A DNA stretch of 64,000 bases from Pterois miles (GCA_947000775.1 CAMQGK010000341.1:6648501-6712500), one strand, 5' to 3'. Shown: positions 22,561 to 37,990, numbered from the stretch's first letter. Notes: generated by a model not told the origin, from the letters alone. Made by a program: numbers and translations.

Positions 22561-23741
22561 GACAAAGCAGCAGTATGTGATGAGTTGGGATGAGACGATG
22601 ATGTTTTTTCCAAAGAAAGGCAGATTTTGTTTTCATCAAACAAGTATTGAATAAAATATATTCCTATAGAAGTTGTTTTTTTCTTAAACCCTACCCTCCT
22701 CCTGCTTTAAGCATAAGATTAAGCTGGTGAAACTAACCTCAGTGATAAAGTGAGATCCATTAGACCCCAATGTTTCCAAATGATGTAAAGTCTCTCATTT
22801 GCCAACATAGATCTAATAAATAATTAAATATATTTTTATAGAAAGCAGATTTTTACCATAATACCTCTAAATGTATACATGTTGACAGAATAACACATCT
22901 TTATTTTAAACTAAAATGCATAACCAAGTGTACTTTGTCTTGTATGCTGCCAGTCAAGATGCTCATGTTATATCATATTTATCAACCCATCAAAATAATA
23001 TACACAGCTTTCTTGATATATAACATAGCTGTGCATATGTTTGACTGAAGTTAAAAAATGTGTGCATCAGGGAAGAGTACTATCATAATTCTATATCAGC
23101 TCAGCGGTGTTGTTAAAGGCAGGAGGCCGGCAATAATTATGATGAATGTGACAGATTATGTATATGTACATTGAATGTGCAGAAAACTGTGACCACAAAA
23201 TGATTTTGATGGAGTGAGATACAATCTGGAGTCAACCAATTGACAATTAACATGCAAATCAGAAAGGAGCTGTAGGGGATTGTTAAAGGAAAAAAAAATC
23301 CAATAACCAGACATGAATCACATTCATTAGGTCTGTCTGCCACAGAGGGGATGTAAGAAGATTGGAATGCCTTCCCCTATACCTGGATATATTGGACTTC
23401 CCAATAGAGAATGAGGATCATTTTGAAAAAGTAGATGTGCTGAAATTAACATTTAAGCTTATTCTTGTGATTTTACCGCACAACACAGTGTATAAATGCA
23501 GCATATGGGATTCATTCACACTCCCGAAAACAAAAACAGCATTGAATAATAATAAGCTTTTTCTCTTATGTAACGAGAATACCATTAACAGTGCTGCATT
23601 TGCAGCCAGTGAACCATGAAACAGCTAACCTTAACATTTTCTGATTGTAAAAGCTTTTGACTCTATGACATATTTGTTTTTCACATCCCATGCCAGTGTC
23701 TCTACTACAGTGCCTCTACAAAAGAGAGAAATGTGCTTCAT

Positions 23742-23970
23742 TCCTGGGCACTGCCGAGGTGCCCCTGTGCAAGGCACCAAACCCCCAACTGCTTGGGGCG
23801 CTTGTCAGGAGCAGCCCTCTCACTCTGACATCTCTCCATTAATGCATGTGCATGTGTGTGTTTCGGGTCTGCTCGTACCGTGTATAAGTTAACAGAGTGT
23901 AAAAATTGAATTTCCCCTCGTGGGACTAATAAAGGAATATCTTCTTCTTCTTCTTCTTCTTCTTCTTCTT
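23742..23970 (+). mobile_element. 5'-truncated family 3 SINE with (CTT)n tail
   Basis: Matches 14,640-14,830 from GGGCACTGCCGAGGTGCCCC on, lacks the tRNA head, and ends GGGACTAATAAAGGAATATC plus a (CTT)n run. Confidence 0.85.
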
Positions 23971-23999
23971 CATTGTTAGTACTGTGGAAACAGCACAAT

Positions 24000-25330
24000 A
24001 AGTCAATAGTTCAATAAGTCAAAGTAAGTGCAGGGAAAAAAAGATACATCTTTCTTAAAGGCCATCTGGAGGTCTCATGAGAATCAATCAAAAGCTGTTA
24101 TCTCCCAGTTAATGGAAAGTCACTAAACTAAAACAAGAGAGAGTCTCGAACTTGAAGGATAACTTCAGCTAGAATGTCACAGTCTGCCATTATTTCTCGG
24201 GACATTGTTTAAAGTCTTGCCTGAAATTTGGCCTATTTTTGTTGTTAAGCAGTGGGAGTAAAGCATGACAGAACAGAAAGATAAAGGACTGCAACAATAA
24301 GCTTGAATATGTGTCATATATACTGTGCAGGAGATGAAAGTAATTTATCAAAAATCATCCAGGACAGGTGTTCTTCCGCTGGAGACGTGGCTGTGTGTCG
24401 CACTCTATCAACCAGTGTGCCAGCTTGAGTCACTTCAGGGAAGAAGTGACATGAAATAAAAGGCAGAAATATTGTGACAGTTTGAACTGCCAACAGTTCT
24501 TTATGGTAGTTTATATTTAAGTTGCACAGCTGTAATGGCCTAAAGCCATTCACTGCTCTCTCTTGTGAGCTGCTTTCAAGCTCATCAGACTAGATTATAC
24601 GACGTCACTATCTTCCTGCGGGACACCGATCTGAGCAGCATACTGTTCCTCTGAACAGCGTGGCGTCTCTCCAGTATTTCAGACTCTTATCCACCCAGTG
24701 GGCATGGGATCATCAGTGTCAGATGGGAATCATGCAGGGGGCAAATTTTTGATGATGGCAAAATTACTGAAACAGTTGGTTATCATTAGATGCTGTTTAT
24801 CAAGCTATTATACAATGCCAAATGATTGGATAAACCACACTATTTGATTAGATAAATAATTTCTGGTGATAGAAAAAAAGAGTTTTTGAAGTCCTAGTTG
24901 TTAAGCTATTAAGACATCAAACTGTGCTTTTAGAAGTAAATGGCTTATACAATATTTGAAAAATAAGGAGGGTGTTTGGCATATTTTCATTAATAATTTT
25001 GATTATGTTTTAGATTGAATTGGTGATATTTAATTTAAATTCAACTTAATCATTGGTTACAGGTGAAACAACAACAGTTCTCTGGTTCTTAGACGAATAA
25101 CCCTTACAAAAGTTTATATTAACAATACAAGCACAGCAAAAATAGCTAAACAAAATAAAATTATTATCAAATATTCTTAATACCAAAATCCAGTCTAATT
25201 GTTTTCCCTTTTACAATGGTTTAACGGTTATGGCATCATTAGATGTACAATTAATAATATATGAATATAAAATGGTATCATAATAATTTATTTTTGCTTG
25301 TATTCTCAATAAAAACATTTGACATTATGA
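24000..25330. other. Intergenic DNA upstream of wdr11
   Basis: Very AT-rich, especially from 24,800 to 25,330. No gene or named repeat recognised. Confidence 0.4.
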
Positions 25331-25360
25331 GAGAATTTATTAATAATTTCAATTACGTTT

Positions 25361-25548
25361 CGGTTCCGCACTGACTCATGTGAGGTGTCTGTAGTGGAAC
25401 CTTGTTACGCTGAGATCTGTTCCCACACGGTGTTCCATTTAGAAACACCGGTGTACTTCCTGTTTGAATTCTCATACAGAGGCGAACCGCGGAAGCTAAA
25501 CAGTTTGGTCCACAAATGTTTATGTAGCATAAATACTGATCAATAATA
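25361..25548 (+). promoter_or_regulatory. Probable wdr11 promoter and 5' UTR
   Basis: Composition shifts from AT-rich to balanced at about 25,360. An ETS-type site ACTTCCTG (25455-25462), common in housekeeping promoters, and an AP-1-like TGACTCA (25372-25378) are present. An in-frame TGA lies shortly before the ATG at 25,549, which has A at -3. The start site is not visible. Confidence 0.4.
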
Positions 25549-25634
25549 ATGATTCCGTACACTGTCAACATCAAACTCGCGGCTCGGACGTTGACTGGCA
25601 CTCTCAACTTACAGAATAAAACCGCAGTAGATTG
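25549..25634 (+). CDS. wdr11: wdr11 exon 1
   Basis: Residues 1-29, MIPYTVN...NKTAVDW. The Trp codon is split by the intron (donor gtgagt). Confidence 0.93.
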
Positions 25635-28600
25635 GTGAGTACCGCTCCTCAGCCGTTAGCATAATATTGTTAGCTGCTTCATTTAGCTAATCAGGACGCG
25701 CGACTGATGATGATAGATGTTGTTTACCAACTGCTAATTAGGCGATAGTGTTCCCAGTCATTGCCCGGAAAGATGGCGGTGATAATTAATGTTGATAATG
25801 TAGATTTTTCTCAACCAAACAGAGAAGCATCTAACGTTAGGGAATCTTGTGTCATGTGATGTGATGTGATGTGACAGTTAGCTGGGCCAGATGCGTTTCT
25901 TCACCCTTGTTTTCTCACAGTATATCAGCAGTGAGTGAGACTACAGTGTGGCTTCCTTTAAGTTTTTGTACTGCCTGGTTTGTGATAAAACTTGCTTAAA
26001 ACGACCAGAAATATTACAGTTTTCACCAGGTTTTGAAACTGACAGTGATTCATATTTGAAGTTTTGCCATGATTACAACTGAGACGTCTCATAGCATTAA
26101 CAGTCTTTAATAAAACCATTTAGTATACATGGTTATTATTCATATGGATTATAAGGTAGTAATTATTTTTGTTGTAAATAGTGTAATCTTCACCTGCAGC
26201 TATTTATTTTCTTCTTCTTATTATTCCCCCATTTTGCTGTACAGGCTCACTTTTTCCAGATGTGAGTTGTATCAGGCTGTTGCAGCAGGACTTATTAACT
26301 AAAAGTCTGTGTACAAAAACAGCTGTAGTTTATGTTGGGCTCTCAATATTGGGTGTGGAATTGAGTTACTACATACAGTAGGTGTATGCTATGAGGTTGT
26401 ATGCACATTGAAAGATGAAGATAATCATTTATTTTGGCTGTTATAATGCAATGTTTGAATGGAAATGATGCAATTTGCTGTATGTGGTCTTGTTCATACC
26501 TCATCCTCTGTATGGGGAATTTGAGCTCTTACCCTGTAGATGGAGATTTAGACTTCCAGAGGGCAGGTCTAACAGGCCGAAAAATACTTCTTGGGTCACC
26601 CAACTGTTAAATGCTCACAATGACTGAGCAACTGATGATACGTTTTCTATTACTGGGGGCTGATGATGATGGTTTTAGTGATAGCATACTCTAGGTTTCC
26701 TGTTGTCCCTTGATGTATTCATCCATACATCCATCCATTATCTGTAACTGCTTATCCTCTTCAGGGTCATGATGTGGGGCTGGAGCCGATCCCATTATTT
26801 TTCCATTGGGCGAAGGCTTGATTTATTCATGTGATTTATTATTTTTTTTGTTCCTGAGTCTGTCTGTTTGTGCCTCTGTGTGTTGTTCTGAGACAAATTT
26901 CCCCTCAAGGACAATAAAGTTGAAGTTGGCTCAGAGTCCCACTTACAAACCATCTCTTTCATTCTGCAGTGGAGAGAACTTTCACTCATCATTAACTTTC
27001 TTCATTTTCTCTGTCTCTCCTCTTCCTATCATTCTCTCTGGCTTTTCATTTACTGCAGGGGTTGGCAGGGGCTGATAGCTCAGGGATGTCACTCCAGTAT
27101 TCTCATCATCGATCCAAAGACAGCTCAGACCATCCAGGTGCTGGAGAGACACAAAGCTAATGTGGTCAAGGTGAGTTTCCTAAATATGCTTTCTTTCTTC
27201 TTTCAGTTTAATTATTTCTGTCTTCATAGTAGAGCTGAACCTAATGATTTTTTAAATTTCCAATTACTCTGTGTGGCATTTTGTGAATTAAATTGATAAA
27301 CGTTTTGACTAAAATGTCAAATACTTGTGAAAAATGACCATCACATTTTCCCACAGCCCAAAGTGATTTCCAGCCTCCACTCAAACCCAAAGCAAATCTT
27401 TCCATTCTATTTTTAAACAAGTGGAGCAATTGATTAATTATAAAATGACTAATCAATTAATTGAGTAATAGTTGCAGCTCTGCTCCATAGGCCACAGCTA
27501 CAAAATAGAATTTGATATATGTCAGTAAGTAAAGCTGTAAACATAAAAAGGACACAAATGAATAGGTTAAAAATTAATGTGACAATCAGGTGTGGTTAAT
27601 GTGAAAAGAATATGTTGGATGAAGATATTCTGGGACACAAGTTTCACTTTTGTTGTTTTGTTCTTTGTCAATCTCAAAGTGTTTTTGGAAACAAAAATGT
27701 ACAGTTTTTGTCGCACATAAAGGTGCTAAATTTGAAATGACTGTATATCTATTGTCTCTGCATGAGGGATGTGATGGTGAGGAAATTTTCCCACCAGTTA
27801 ATAAACTTGTTACAATGCCGGTGTTACCGATTACACCAGACTTGTTAAGACTTTTTTAAGCCTACTCCACACAGCTCTCAACATATTGAGGGCTGAGCTC
27901 ACAGTTCTGTGATGTTGAGACGGCCTTGTCAGCGGTAAATGTATGAGAGTCGTTAAGCGCGGCGGCCACGAGTTAGCCACTGGGGCACGCTCACATGTAC
28001 TAACACACACTAAAAGTTATTCACAGCCGGCCTGGTTATCTCAACAATAGAGAAGCTCGGATAACAACACACACAGGAAAGTGACCTCATTCTTTGCTCA
28101 GGTAGACATTATATACTGTACATATAGACAGTATGTATGTTTGTAAGGTTCAAATGTTTCCAGTGCATTTACTGTGTATATCATACTGTGTCCTTTTATA
28201 TGACAGTTCCTCACTGACTTTGTGCTTTCCACGTGAAACACAAACACACACGTGCTGATGGAGTAATATTTCATCACTCTGTATTAATATTAGCTTTGTG
28301 TAACCTTGAGCTAAGTTGTTTTCGTCCCTCTCTGGCAGACACATTCAGCTCTGCTTCACTGTGTCAGCCAACACTAGCAACACTAATAAAGGTTGCTTCT
28401 GTATTGACAGATAGACCTATTGTGTGTGGGTGTGGATGTGTGTGGGTGTTGTTATATGTTTGATGTTTGTGTGCTTTGTAGAAGAGTAAATAATGGGCAA
28501 TAAATTCCACAGTGATAATCAGTGCCTGGGCTCAATGTGAGGCTCTCATTCCTCACTCTTAAGTACACTTTAATCTTGTAAAGCACCGCAGTCACAGCAG

Positions 28601-31600
28601 CGGGCCATTCCTCACCACCCAGCCCGACACAAGAAAGCTTGCTTAATAAAAAAAAAAAAAAAAAAAATGAGAAGAGAGAAGTAGCCACAGTAAAATGTAT
28701 GCCTATTCAGGAACAAACACAGACAACTAATCAATTATTTAAACCAACTTGTTCATAGCCTTTCAAAGTTATTTGTCTTTTTAAGTAGAGCCTGTGTTGG
28801 CTGCATTTCAATGTTGTGTGTTTCCTATTGACGTTTTCATTGACATTCTGTTGCCAGGGCAACAGATTTGGTCCAAGTTTACTTCCTGTTCATTACTGCA
28901 TTAACAATCATTGCAACAGGAAATACAAAGGGACGCATTTACAATGTTTATGTTGTTTAGTTTGAAAAGGTCTGTGGGGTCTGTATATTTTTCCTTCATT
29001 TTGTGTATCTCTCTCTCCTAATGCTACGTTAGGGGAGACTACTACTACCAGCGACAAAACAGCCTTCATGGCCATTTACGTTGTTGCTGAGTCGCCATTG
29101 AATTGTTGCTCAACCGCTTGTTGATGTAATTATGTTGTTAAAAATCACTGGGAACTGGCTAAATGTGGCTAACGTCATTATTTCTAGATGGAACAGAACA
29201 GGGTGACACAAAAAAATTTGATTCGTTGACACTTCTCACATCATTGTAGCTCTGAAAAAAGTTAAGACCATCTCAACTTTAATAACATCGCGTAACGCCT
29301 GTCACACAGCGACAAGTGTTAGCCGTCAGTTTGTAGCTTCATGTCACCAACTTCCATTGAAAATGACTTGTAGCGTCGCTCGCAGTGCGACCACAGCATA
29401 ATAAGGATTGGAAGAAGGGTTGATCTACAGTTAACGGGACAATCTTTGCATCTGTTGTGTTGTCAGAGTCATCATCTTCTATTTCGAATAGCAAAATGTG
29501 GCGACTGGCAGACGCTCAGTATATGTTTTGTGTTTGGTAGGTAAAATGGTCGAAGGAAAACTACTACCACAACTTGAGCTCTCCCTACTGTCTGCGGTTG
29601 GCTTCAGGAGACGCCTCTGGGAAGATCATAGTGTGGGATGTGGTCAGTGGCACTGCCCACTGTGAGATCCAGGAGCACTCTAAACCTATCCAGGGTAAGA
29701 GAGGCTTGGATTGATTCTTTGTCCATCAGTTCTGTGCAGGAAGGGGATATTACCCTGGCAACACTGCCAAAGAGAAACTTGGAACTGTTGTTGGCTATTT
29801 GTTTTCATAAAGATGCTCCGACCATCATTCTCTGTCTCTCCTCTTGGCGCTTACTACGCCTCCATGCTCTTCTTTCCCACATTCTCCTCTCCGTCTTGCT
29901 CTTTCTCTGCCAGACTTGGAGTGGTTATGGAACCAGGATGCGTCTCGTGATCTTCTGTTAGCCATCCACCCTCCCAACTACATTGTTCTGTGGAACGGAG
30001 ACACAGGCACCAAGCTGTGGAAGAAGAGCTATGCTGAGAACATCCTCTCCTTTTCTTTTGACCCCTTTGACCCCTCCAACATGGCGTGTAGGTGAACAAC
30101 ACACTGTTCAAAAATAAATCTGATTCAGACCAAGTTTATTCATCATAGCCCATTTGCCCACATATACACATCATGTCTTTATACTGCAGCTGGTCTTAGA
30201 TTAAGATTCATAGAGCTCACACATATCAGAGACACTGCGCCATCTCTAGAGAGATGTGTGATGTTCACTTATTATAACTATTGGTAACTTCTCAGTTTCA
30301 ATACTTCATCAAAGCAGAGATAAATGGAAATCCATATTTCCACCAGTGACATGATACTGACAACGGTGACAAGCATATGCATCTTTATAATGTCTTTTTA
30401 AAATCTTTCTTGGCAGTGTTGACCAGCGAAGGAATAGTTTTTATCACAGACTTCTCCCACTCCAAACCACCGGGTAGCGCTGGCAAAAAGGTCTACATTG
30501 CCAGCCCCCATGCAAGCCCCGCCCACACTAAGCCTGCCCCCACTGCTGCCCCGGCACCCACCGGCGCCAAGAAGGCCCTCAACAAGGTCAAAGTGCTCAT
30601 CACCAATGAGAAACCCACGTAAGTTGTAATGTTTAAATAATCTGATGCCATATTTCTTGGGTTTAGGGCATCTTTAGCTAAAAAGTGTATTTATGTGTAT
30701 TTGACCTGTTATGAATGTGCCACCGTCAGCATGTCTTATTCTTATTTTTCAATAAGTTAAATGACCTGTTGATAGTGAATATTGTCAGTTATTTATCAAA
30801 TCTATCAGAAATTATGTAAGAGGATGAAATAACAGGCTTCCATGTATGAGAATAATAATAATGAATTTTGGACCAATTTTGTGCCTGAGCTTCTTTGCGG
30901 TTAAAACTGTCATGTGAATTAAGCGTAGGTCTGATGATAAATCAGTGAAATTTGACACAGCTCACGAGAAGTAGTGACTAACCATATTTTTATGCCATTA
31001 AGTGTCAAACTTGTGAAATTCTGAGACATCACTTTTCAAAAAGTTGCGGCGGATCAGGGACCAAATGCTTGTTTGATGTGTTGGCAGCTTCCCGTCTGAG
31101 CGGTTGTGACTGTCAAACAGGCTTATTTATAGCAGCAGCACCCTGAACTATTCTGTCCATCTACTCAACCAGCTCTTAGAACAAACACTCCATTAATCTT
31201 ACTTGTTTCTCTCTCTCTTGCCTATCTTGTCATGTCCATTTCAGTCTTTGTGGCTCCTGCTGGTAATCTGTAATTGCTCTGGAAAATGCTGAACTCCATC
31301 AGTCTGCTTTTGTCTGTGTGTCTGTTTTGGGTGTTTATCATGTTCAGTGTTACAGTATCTCTCTCTCCTGCCTGTGGTTGATAGATGGGGGATTTAAACA
31401 AGACTCAGCTCTCCTAGACTGTTATCAGACACATGTTGAATACGGTACTATATCAGGCACATTAGTGTCTCATCAGGCCTCCATTAATTTGGTTGTTTAG
31501 CCAGCACACATTTGGTCCGTTTATCATGATAATAGACTTTGGCTTCACTCTTGAGCATGCCTGCTCATACACAAACACACATGGACACACATTATTTTTC

Positions 31601-34600
31601 ATTGTCAGTAAATTACTCCTTAAAATTTCAGACACCTTTGACACTACAGGAGGGCCAGTAAACACTCTTTGAGCAGCTGGTTTGATAGAAATACAATGTA
31701 ATTGGTGATTCTGTTTACAGCGCAACCAAACAAACACATGCCTTTTTTTGGGATGCACCGATCTGACTTTTTCGTTCCCGATACAAATAGCGATCCCTGG
31801 GCTTTGGGTATCATCTGATACCGAGCATCGATCCAATACCAGTGTTTGATTAATAAGCTATATGCCTCATTGCGTGGAACTGACTGGGATCAGTCTGTTA
31901 TGTGTACGGTAACATCAGAATTGACTTGACCATTGCTTTCCTAACTTTGTAAAGCAAAATGTGACAAAGAAATAAATAGATATAAATTTACTAAAATGTT
32001 CTTTATTATTAAAATGTTAAATTGTGCACCAACAACTTAACAGGACTTACAATTCAAATGTGAACATTTTAATGCAGCAACAAATTGGTCAAAACATAAA
32101 CAGGAAATAAAATTCCAGTCAATAATGTATATTGTATTTAAAAATAGCATTTATAGATCAGCCCCATTGTCGCCGAAACCAGATCCAGCAATTTAAGTCA
32201 GTATTGGCCCGATATCTGATTTGGTATCGGTATTGTGTATCCCTACCTTTTTTCATCAATTCATGCTGTACACCGCGTGAGTGGTTTTCCATACAGCAGG
32301 GCACAGTGAAGCTGTTTCCTTCCTGCTCTATCCAGCTGCTCACTGTAGCTGCTCTTAACTGAGCTGCTGATGAAAAAATGCAGAAAATAACAATGGTCTT
32401 GTTTTGTGCACACATTTGATGAACATATTTCTCAGCTGCCGTCTATGAGCTGGCTATCAATTTCTCAATCAAGCAATCAAACTAGGCAGCGCTGATCAAA
32501 TAGTTTAAAACATAATTATGCACACATTTGGTGTTCATGTGCAAACCTAAGCCAAAGTCATGATTTATGCACCACTGCCTGCCAGTGTTAAGTTTTGAGT
32601 TTATTCCATATTGTCTAAACCTCAGAAGCTCGAGCTGTAGCGACTACATTATATATAAACACTGTATTTGATTTGTATGTCCTCTGAGTAGTTGTGTTGT
32701 TTATTCAGCATGATCGAACAACAGATGTTTGGTCCTCTGTGGTTGCCTATATGTGATGTTTTGGTAATTGTACAGCTGAATATTTTGTAAAGATTTAGGG
32801 TTATAGGACTCTTCCCTCTCATTTCCATTTTTCCTCTTTCTCTCTGAAGCTCTGTCGCTTTCTTTTTTGTATCTTAGATACAGAAGTTTCTTCCACTGTT
32901 GCTTTTTGATGCTCTGCCTTTGGTGGTTAAGATATTTCAGCTGCTATCTCTGCCTTGCCTGACTTCAGTAAGCTGGTAACTGATTTAGCTCAGCGACTCC
33001 CTAAAGGTTCCACTGTTGAGTCCATTTTATCTGTTGCGCCTTCCCTCGAGATGATAATGATCTCCATTGTGTTATAAAGTTTGTTTCTCCTTTATTTGAT
33101 CTAATGGTGACCTAGAGGAATGAAGCTGTAGGAATGAGTTATGGCTTTGGACCTGCTCACAAATCCTGTGAAAATCAGCCCTCTGTTCCTTCTTGATTGA
33201 ACTGCTAAGTGTTTGTGACAGCTTTGTTGTCATATGGAGACATTGATCACACCTGGCTGCTGCCACGGATCATAGTGTTTGTGATTCATTTAAACACACA
33301 TGAAAGAACTTAAAGCACACAGATTTAGTTTAACATTTTTTAGGACACTCAAAATAATGGAAGAGGTTTTTACTAGACACTGCCAGTACTGGCTAAAGTC
33401 ATCAGCCTCCCATCATTCAACCAAATTCACTTTTAATGTCGCCCTCATTTGCCTGTGACTCTCAGAGGCCACAACAGTAATAATGAATTCATTCAGTGTT
33501 CTGTATGGGAAGATGTGAATAAAGATCAAGTTGATCTTAGAAATGAGACCGTTTTTATTAGGCTTGTTTTGAGACTTTCTCATAACATTGGTGTATTTGC
33601 ATATTTCATATGTGTGTGTTGTTATAGCAGAGTCTCATTATATCTTTGGTGTTGTGTCTGCTGAATAAGACTTCTGTAAATCCTGTTATCTACACCTTCA
33701 TTTCTACTCATTAAAATGTACTTTTTGCTGCTTCGAACATGTCTTTTGTGCAGTATATTGAGTTTAAAACAAGTATGCAAAACAGAGGCCAATAAAGAGA
33801 AATATATGCTTTGGGCTTTTACCTTTTTCAGTGTGCACTTTTTCCAGTTTGACATTCATTTCCTTTCCTACTTTGTGTGCTTTCCCATCCTCTACTTTGT
33901 GGCACTGTAGTGCGGAGGCGGTGACGTTGAACGACTGCCTGCAGCTGTCTTACCTGCCATCCAAGAGAAACCACATGCTGCTGCTTTACCCCAGAGAGAT
34001 CCTCATCTTGGACCTGGAGCTCAGCCAGACGGTGGGTGTGGTGGCAATCGAGCGCTCCGGGGTGCCCTTCATTCAGGTGAGGTGCTACATGCGTGTATAC
34101 CAAAATCTGTGTAACGAGGGTATCGGTAAAGCTCCCATCGTGAAATCATAAGCCAGAAAAGAGTTAATCTTGTAGTTTTTGGGGGAACGAAGGATTTTTC
34201 ACAGCCCGAATTCTGTTAGCTCTTGGCCCTTTTTCACGATTGAAAGTGACAGAGAGTTACATGTAATGACAACTTGCAAAATATTTGCACTGTTGTCTAT
34301 GCTATGTTCAGACTGCAGGAAAAGGTTTTTTACAAACGTGACTCAGACATAGACTGTATATATCGATGGAAGCCAAAATATGTCAGATACAGGACCAGGG
34401 GCGTAGACGCATGGTATCGAGGTACCGCCCACACACCCGCCTAAACCAGTCACAAACAGAGCACGACCAAAGCTTGCTAACATGAGCCACATAGCTACTA
34501 CATTAATATCATGGTAACTGTTTGGCTAGAAAGACACAACAACTGACCATTATATCTCTATTATGAAATTTATTATGAAAGACGTTCTGTTACACAGACG

Positions 34601-37600
34601 CATGATGGTTATGGATGGTTGAAGTTACATCTCCTCTCTCGTACAATTCCTCCGGCTGCGCGACTACTTCATTCAGCAGCTGTCAATCACAGCTACATAA
34701 GAACGACGTAAAATGACAGAAACCATCTTTGGGAAAACTTTTTGACTGTTTAGTTTGTCCCATCCTCTAACATGGAGGACGTGGTCTTTATGACCTATAC
34801 TGTGTGAACAGGACAAATGATAATAATACGTTTTATTATATCGTGCTTTTCTTCTATCATGATATAGTTCAACTTGATAACAATATCTATTATGATATAG
34901 CATGTTTTCTGGTAATTAAATAATTAGTCTATATGAAATGATAGTTATTTTTGTGTACTCCTTTTGTATACAGAGTATTTTCTCATTTTAAGAACTGTAA
35001 TAACAGCTTGAAGTGACATTAGAGAGAAATAAGAAATGTGTGAGATAGAAATGATAAAGAAAAGTTTATATGATAGCTATTTTTATATGGTTTTGATGCT
35101 GTATATTGTCATATTGCCCAGCCTTAAATGAAAGGATGGCTGTGCCGTCTCACTTTAACATGCTTCCTACATCACCATCTTTCCCTCCCCTCAAATGAAC
35201 CTGGTAATCAGTTTCTACTGTATTTTTTTGTTACTTGAAGGACTTTACCAAAACCTGTTTTTTTTTTTTTTTTTATGGATGATTCTTCCAGGAAGCCAAT
35301 TCCACCCGTCGTGAATGATAAAGTTCTCTACTTTTCTTCCTCCGTCTCAGTTGTCACCTCATCGAGGTCTGGTGGCTGCACAGTAGAGCCATGCAGTCTT
35401 TGGTTACAGCAGAAAAAAACCTCACCAGCAGCCTACATGTTGTGCGACTTTCGTCCCATTCTGCAGCACTGGTGACCTTTAGGTGCCAATTCTCTTCTTT
35501 TGGAGTCAGGATTTGTAACTGGAAATTGATGAGTGCTGTGGGGGTGTTAGATAGAGGATTTGTCACGGTTTCAGAGCCGGTAATGGAACAGAAACGGTCT
35601 CTTAATGTCGCTCTTTTCACTCTGCTTTCACTCCCAACTCTGTCTGTCTGTGAACAAATGACCATTGTCGTGGCTTGTTACACTGAGGAGATCTCATGGT
35701 GTTCAGCATCGTGGTTCTACTCTGTTGGAGCCATAATATGGTCTCTGAAATACATAACCTTGAAAGTTACGCATGGACCAGTTTACTGATCCTCAGTTTA
35801 TCACTACAGCCAGTTGACCTTTCTGTGTGCGTGCAAATGTTTTCTGCTCTGTTTTTTTTTTTTTTTTTTGCCCTTCCATAAATCATACTTATTTTGTGTT
35901 GTCAGTGGTCTTGTTTTAATAAATGAATCATGGCTAAACAGTACAAAGGTGGAGAACAAGCTTTTGTAGTCAAGAAGTAAGTCCTAAAGTCACAGGGCTG
36001 GAATAGAGGGGTATTACTCAGCCGCCCAGGCTCCGTCCGGCGGACACCTCCCTCCCCTAAGTGTTATAAAGTGCTTGTCACACAGCCAATTTGCATGACT
36101 GATGACACCGCTTCAGCAAAAGTCCAGGCTGGAGTGTAGAAGCTCCAAGAACCAAGGAAAGACAGGGACTTAAAGACGTATCTATACTACACACTGTCAG
36201 ATTTGGCACTTACACAATGTACACAGACCCGCCCTTTATCAGGTACATGTTCAATAGCTTAACACCTAATCCATGAGGGGGTTTGGGGGGTCTAAATTTA
36301 AAATGATTAGTTGAAAAAGAACAACAAAGATGAATCTCAGAATTGAAAAATTATAAAATTCCTTATGATTAGTAAAACAATGGGCCATAATGCCCTATTC
36401 AACTCTAAATAAGTTCCAGTTTGAAATTTAAAAAATATACTGAGCATCATATTCACCTTATTGATGTTGCTTTGTACAATCTATTTTGTACACATAACCT
36501 GTGTCATCCATTAAGAGTGCATTGAGCTAGAGTACTTTCATTACCACATGCTCAGCTGTTAATATAATGACTAATAATGTTTGTATTCCATCTAGAGCTG
36601 AAACACTTAATCGATTAGCCGATTTGATTTGAAGTCATCATTTCAGTTAAAATCACTGAACATCCCTAGCTTCCAGCTTCTCCAATTTGAGCGTTTACTA
36701 TTATTATTATTATTATTTTCAGTGTTATTATTATTATTGTAAATTTAATCTTTTTGGGTTTTGGACTGTTGGTTGGACAAAAAAAGAAGGAATGTGAAGG
36801 CGTCAACTTGAGCATTAGGAAATTATGATGATTTTCCACTGACATTTTTTATAGACCAACCAATTAAGCAATTATTTAAAAATAATAATTAATACTAAAT
36901 ACTAAAAATATTTAGTAACCAAATCACATTTTTTTATTCTACTCTATTCAATACAAATATTTGACTATTTGTGCTTTTGCCATTTCTTCATGTAGACTAT
37001 CTGGTGATCAGAAACTCCATTGGCCTGTGTGTCAGCGATGATTTTGACCATGTTAACATAGTCAACTGCAGTCTGCTGCAGTTTCATAATGATCTAAAAA
37101 TATTTTTACACTTCTCAGCCGGTGGGGTCTGCGCAGTCTGCCTGGGGGATTCGAATTAGCAGGTCAGGGCGAGGGTGCCAAGGTGCTCTGCGACCGGCTC
37201 TTGCTTTGAAGGGTGAAGGTGGCTCACAGCTCCAGCTTTGAGCTTTGCGGCATCCTTTGCCGGGGCCGTGGTGCTCGCCGTGGTGCTCACCGTGCCCTCC
37301 TTCCCTGTAAGGAGGGACGAGGCCCCCGGCACAGCTGCCAACCCAGGCGGACTGGCCTCAGTGCGAGGGTGCTGCGATGTCAGCAAACCACCCAACCTGT
37401 GTTGAAACACGGACCCCGTCTCATTTAGCATGCTGGGGTTTGACTTTTTTCTGTGTCGTCGTCACCAGTCATATATACTGGCTTTCAGGGGACACCCCTA
37501 AAATAGTTGTTAGTTCCAACCCTAATTTTATCCATCTGTGATGAGTAACAAATAGAAGTTAACTACTCTGTTTTTTTTTTTTTTTTTAGACTGACATAAT

Positions 37601-37920
37601 GTCTCAGCTTGATTCAGCTTAGCTTTTGTTTTCATTTGTGTTTGTACTAAATTACAAGATTACACACATGCACATTTGATGCAGTGCTGAGAACAAACTT
37701 AAGCACCACCTGCTCAACACTAAGTCTTCAAAAGACAGTTGGCAAACTTGATCGTGAGCACATCGTCACCTGTCTCCCCGAATCTGTTTGTGTTCAGGTG
37801 ATCCCTTGTTCTCAGCGGGACGCCCTCTACTGTCTCCATGAGAATGGCTGCATCACCCTCCGAGTGTGTCGCTCCACTACCGCTCCAGAGGAGGCAGCAG
37901 GTATGAAACCTCTTCACAGA

Positions 37921-37990
<70 letters not shown>

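Noticed and set aside
25853..25875. Short TGATG direct repeats in wdr11 intron 1
   Set aside because: Only about four units; ordinary simple repeat.
37156..37431. Antisense 91-residue open frame in the GC-rich island
   Set aside because: Openness follows from GC content; no homology recognised, and no exon context.
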